From: Dictyophora rubrovolvata
Lineage: Eukaryota > Basidiomycota > Agaricomycetes > Phallales > Phallaceae
DNA length: 64,000 nucleotides
NCBI GenBank assembly: GCA_029959195.1
Contig: CP114119.1
Coordinates: 310,001 to 374,000, forward strand
Direction: 5' to 3'
In this document: positions 60,574 through 64,000 of the stretch, in pieces
How the letters are laid out: the number at the start of each line of letters is the position of its first letter
Numbering within the stretch: position 1 is the first letter of the stretch
The notes under the pieces: model-generated
The model's input: only the letters and a program-made list of their open reading frames with translations
Told to the model about the DNA's origin: nothing
The model's database searches: none
Translations under genes and position numbers: made by a program

Positions 60574-62176
60574 TCAGTCCAAACGAGGCTCAGTTTCCGC
60601 AGCCTGAGCATCAACTTGAAGTAACTCCAGATCCTGACCAACCCTTGTCCAAGATCTTTCCGTGTCTCCAAGCTCTCCAATAATACAATTTCCCATATTA
60701 CTTAACGTGTCAAATCTGGATATCGAGCTCTGATGACTCCGCCGAAGCTCGAGAAGGAGTCTACAGACTATTATTGTTGTGAGTCTGATAAGGTGGATCA
60801 AATGAGAAACAATTAGTTGAAAACCGATCGCGACTCCGCGAGACGTACACATGTTCTATATTGAATTCAGAACCCTCTATTGGTCGAATAATGGATATCT
60901 AATGTCCGTCATTAGTCAAATAAATGCATGAACTTGGAGTTACAGCGTGCCTCACATTCAGACCAATAGTTTGTTCCATGCCTAAAAGAAAAATCGTCCT
61001 AATTGACCGGGAGTCTAAACCATTTCAAACATAAGAAATCACTCCACATACACAAATTGAAGGACACCTAATCAATTACATATAAGCATAAAACTTGTCT
61101 TGGAAGTAAGACCAGAGCCTCCTATACTTACTTTGACGAAGAAAAAGAGCCCCGAGAGATAGCCGGTTGGTTTTGCTTTTTGATGATATATTATTATACT
61201 CATTCCATAAGCTGGATACTGTGACGTATAAAACGCCGGCCTCAAAGAGCATGAATATTATATTTAAGGAAATATCTTGGCTTTGACTCAGAAACTTTGC
61301 ATATATAAGCAAAAGAGGTGATAAAACCTCACTTAAACTTCAAAATAGTGTGTAATATAAATGCATCGAAAAGAAATAAGGTTTACTCACTAGTTGTTAG
61401 CTTTTGAACTTGAAGATGCCTCGGTGCATGACCAAGCCAAAACGGTTACCTACATGATATGGGACATGGGACTTGTTATCAATCAATAGTGCATGCTACG
61501 AACCGTGGCTTGCAGTAGCTGATTTAGAACAAGGAAGATTATCAGAAGGGCCATTATCAGCTTTTTATCAGGTGCGATAGCATACACTCTTGCTAGGGAT
61601 AATCCTATCCAATGGACTCAATAGTATCAATGATAGCGAAGAAAGATGCCTACTACTACCTTGTGTACCAAAGAGATACATTAAGATGGCGACATTAAGA
61701 ACCAAATTCAACGGGGCGCATTGCCTGCCAATTAATCATATTCCGCGTAAATATAGACTTGGGAGTACTCACTGAAAATCAATAAGTATCAACAATGTTG
61801 CCAAGTTAGAAAAATTACAATTCATTTACCGATGGGGTGGCATCAATAACAAAGAAAAGCGTCAATTCACCGAACAGACCAAATCGAGCCGAATAGTATA
61901 GCAATGTATTCAGTCGAAATGGTTGCTTCCATATATAATCAATCTCGTCAGGAATTGCCAGGACGGTGTCGTAGATGAGGAGACCTTATAAGTGAGAGAA
62001 GATTAGTCTTTTTGATGAACAGCACGGACAATAGTCATTTCATACACAGTGCCACTGCTGCGAGATAGTTTTCTATTGACCTGGAAACACGCTATATCAA
62101 AAATCTACAGGCATTTTTTTCAGGCAAACACCCACTTATCCGAGGCGAGGAGAGCTTCTGAAGTAATATCTGACAT
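60574..62176 (-). CDS. fungal membrane protein, DUF6533 family
   Basis: Multi-pass protein of an Agaricomycete family with no known role. Start at 62176 (MSDITSEALLASDK). The N-terminal DUF6533 block is clear across two introns: SIENYLAAVALCLLIYDTVLAIPDEIDYIWKQPFRL, listed here as successive blocks, then LLYYSARFGLFGELTLFF. Later exons: 61312-61076 region with VLYVTVSSLWNEY, and the last exon 60852-60574 with LTTIIVCRLLLELRRS and ISRFDTLSNMG, as in relatives. The middle exons (about 61400-61800) are not resolved, so the length is approximate, about 320-350 residues. It is a distant relative of the DUF6534 gene at 48-50 kb in topology only. Confidence 0.7.
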
Positions 62177-62438
62177 TTTTGAAAACTGATGTGCGCGCGC
62201 CAGGAGTGGTCAGGTAAGGAAGGGAATTAAAGTGTGCTCGAGGAGGAAATATGAGAAAGTAAATAGATTAGAGAGTATGATAGATGATAAAATCAATTGA
62301 TGAAAAAGGGTATCGAAGCGGGGAGAATGAGTTTAATAAGGATTTAGTGGGATCAAGAACGCGGCACTGCCGCAACAAAAAAAGAATAGAGAAGAAAGGG
62401 GAATACAGTGTTATTATTAGGCGTCGGTAATGACGCGT

Positions 62439-62880
62439 TTATATTCTATATATATCACGAAAGTCATGAAAGTCAACAAATTTATAATAGACTGAAGTAC
62501 GAGGCTGAACGGAGGTCGGGGAACCGGTGTAATTAACAAAAGACGAGGATTCTGTCTCGGGCACGAGCGTTCTTCGTTGAGAACTCGACTCGGGTGAATG
62601 ATGGCGTATATCAGGGTACATGCGTTCCGGAGGCTTCTGGAGGCTAATACCGTGTGCAGGGACGGAGTCCGTGGGACTCGAGACGGAACGACGATTTTTC
62701 TTCATAGCTCATCGTCGTTCTCAACAACACTTGGTCGCGAAAATGAGTCTTCGGAAAAGATTCATAGATTTTGAGGCGGAAATAATATCGGCCACTTACC
62801 TTTGCTTCACCGGCTTCACTGGCCGGAGTGGCAGTTTCAACATGTAATGTCCCGGTATGAACTGTGTGCATGATTGACAA
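62439..62880 (-). CDS. hypothetical C-terminal fragment, unknown
   Basis: Two frames can be joined by a typical intron (donor GTAAGT after GEAK, acceptor near 62708, phase 0): a short N part with VETATPASEAGEAK and a Ser/Pro-rich C part ending YKFVDFHDFRDIY. No family or start codon is certain; more exons would have to lie to the right, up to 63 kb. It may be the disordered tail of another membrane protein gene. Low confidence. Confidence 0.3.
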
Positions 62881-63735
62881 CCTTATTTTTTATTCAAAGC
62901 ACAGGTTATGCTCGCCTGCACTGTATCAGTAATCTGGTCAGTGGACTGACTGAGTCAAATCCGGCAAATCCGGGTTATGAACGTTGAACAGTGGGATCTA
63001 GTGAGATTTAATTATGGCTCGCCACAGAACTCTTTCGAATATATATGGAATGCGGAGACACAACAGCATGACACGGGCACTCCCGATGAGAACGAAAGCT
63101 CAAGGAAGCTAAAAATAAATAACGGCAAATTTTAGAACCATCGAAAGAGTGTGTCGAGCCTGAAGGCTTGCGCCAAGAACAAAATCGAAGCTCAAAAAGA
63201 GGAAAGGTCTTCGCTGGGTGGAGACCGCACTCCCTATACTCATTCATCCACTTCCAGGACGAACTCGAGCTCGAAAATATGTCAAAGCAAACCAATTCGC
63301 TAGTACCTACCCACAAGGCATCGTGACGATGGTTTGAATTGGGATTAGAACGAGAAACAATGGCCCATTTCGCATCCATGTAAGAGTTCCGAGTCCCTCG
63401 TGTATTTTTTTGAACCGAAGTCTGTCGTGAGGTCTCTGTTAATCGACGTCGACCTGGAGGACAGGAACAGGTTGCTCAGTTTATGTAACGTGACTACGCC
63501 GAACGAGACCGAACGGCAACATTGTCGGTGTTTCAAAGTCTCATTCATTCGGCATTAACAATACATAAAAAAAATTTGTTTTGTTCTCAATTCAATATTC
63601 ACCGTCGTTCATTCAATAGCAACTCCGTCATCAGAATCTCTCTTCGCGGTTTACGTTTTCAAAGTCATTCGTAGTACATGTACATATGCATACAACACCT
63701 AGCAGCTATAGGACTTAAGTCCACATATTTCAGTC
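62881..63735. other. intergenic
   Basis: Holds the second copy of the dispersed repeat (63489-63535). The frames at 63008-63548 on the minus strand show no conserved domain. Confidence 0.5.
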
Positions 63736-64000
63736 TCATCGAAATCGACCCCAACCGGGAAAACTCTCGGGCTCTTTCACCCAGTCAATCCACTGCTCAA
63801 CTTTACGAGACCCTTTTTCGCCTTCAATCTCCATATACCTCACTGAGAACAGCAGAGTCTTGAATCCCCAATCTCTGAATTTTTTCTTATCGCCCAAGAG
63901 TCCCGATACCTTCATCAAATACACGTAATGCCAGAAAGAGTAAGACTCGATACCTTCCCTTGCGTTCGCTATTACCTTTTCGACAAGGGTGTCTAAAAAA
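63736..64000 (-). CDS. SET-domain protein, paralog 5 (cut by window edge)
   Basis: C-terminal 87 codons of another member of the SET family: FWHYVYLMKVSGLLGDKKKF, then DWGFKTLLFSVRYMEIEGE and the terminal EQWIDWVKEPESFPGWGRFR before the stop. It aligns closely with paralog 1 (YLYLMKVSGILGDRKGF ... EQWIDWVRVPERFPDW). The rest lies beyond 64000. Confidence 0.85.
   Translation of the reverse strand, partial: FLDTLVEKVIANAREGIESYSFWHYVYLMKVSGLLGDKKKFRDWGFKTLLFSVRYMEIEGEKGSRKVEQWIDWVKEPESFPGWGRFR

Noticed and set aside
1-64000. CRISPR arrays, rRNA genes, bacterial-type operons, LTR elements
   Set aside because: None seen: no regular spaced repeats, no rRNA core sequence, and no reverse transcriptase or integrase motifs on either strand.

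Overview
The window reads as nuclear DNA of a filamentous basidiomycete, most likely an Agaricomycete. Nearly every gene is cut by many 45-70 nt introns, codon bias is weak, and the fungal membrane families DUF6533 and DUF6534 are present. Gene models below were assembled by hand from conserved protein blocks and splice signals. Where several exons close in phase the call is strong. Where a junction is ambiguous the entry says so.

Layout. 1-9.4 kb: mostly non-coding, with one membrane protein of unknown function on the minus strand. 9.4-29.5 kb: three FAD-dependent aromatic-ring-hydroxylase-type monooxygenases, an aldo-keto reductase and a class I SAM methyltransferase. These sit around two housekeeping genes: a DUF4604 protein and TFIIH subunit Tfb2, which are divergent. 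The enzyme content resembles a small secondary-metabolism or aromatic-catabolism neighbourhood, but no backbone synthase or transporter is visible. 30.9-40.3 kb: the proteasome assembly chaperone Nas6/gankyrin, two SET-domain paralogs, a RING-like protein, an HSBP1 homolog and the ER sterol-homeostasis protein ARV1.

40.3-44 kb is the most unusual part. A family of about 285-residue proteins, with what looks like a PD-(D/E)XK nuclease core, is present as two intact head-to-head genes forming a large inverted repeat. This unit lies between the 5' and 3' parts of a third, broken copy. The broken copy's halves share a 35-bp identical direct repeat and its 5' half carries a roughly 90-bp internal inversion. 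44.6-47.9 kb: one broken and one intact further SET paralog. A fifth SET paralog runs off the right edge.

48-64 kb: a DUF6534 seven-helix protein, a two-finger C2H2 protein with a 401-bp MITE in one intron, an intron-containing tRNA-Gly(UCC), a secreted GH3 beta-glucosidase, a divergent homeodomain-like protein and a DUF6533 membrane protein.

Genes that probably work together are few. The monooxygenases, reductase and methyltransferase could act on one aromatic or polyketide-like substrate. The SET and nuclease-like families look like locally expanding accessory genes rather than pathway members. Three introns use GC-AG borders.
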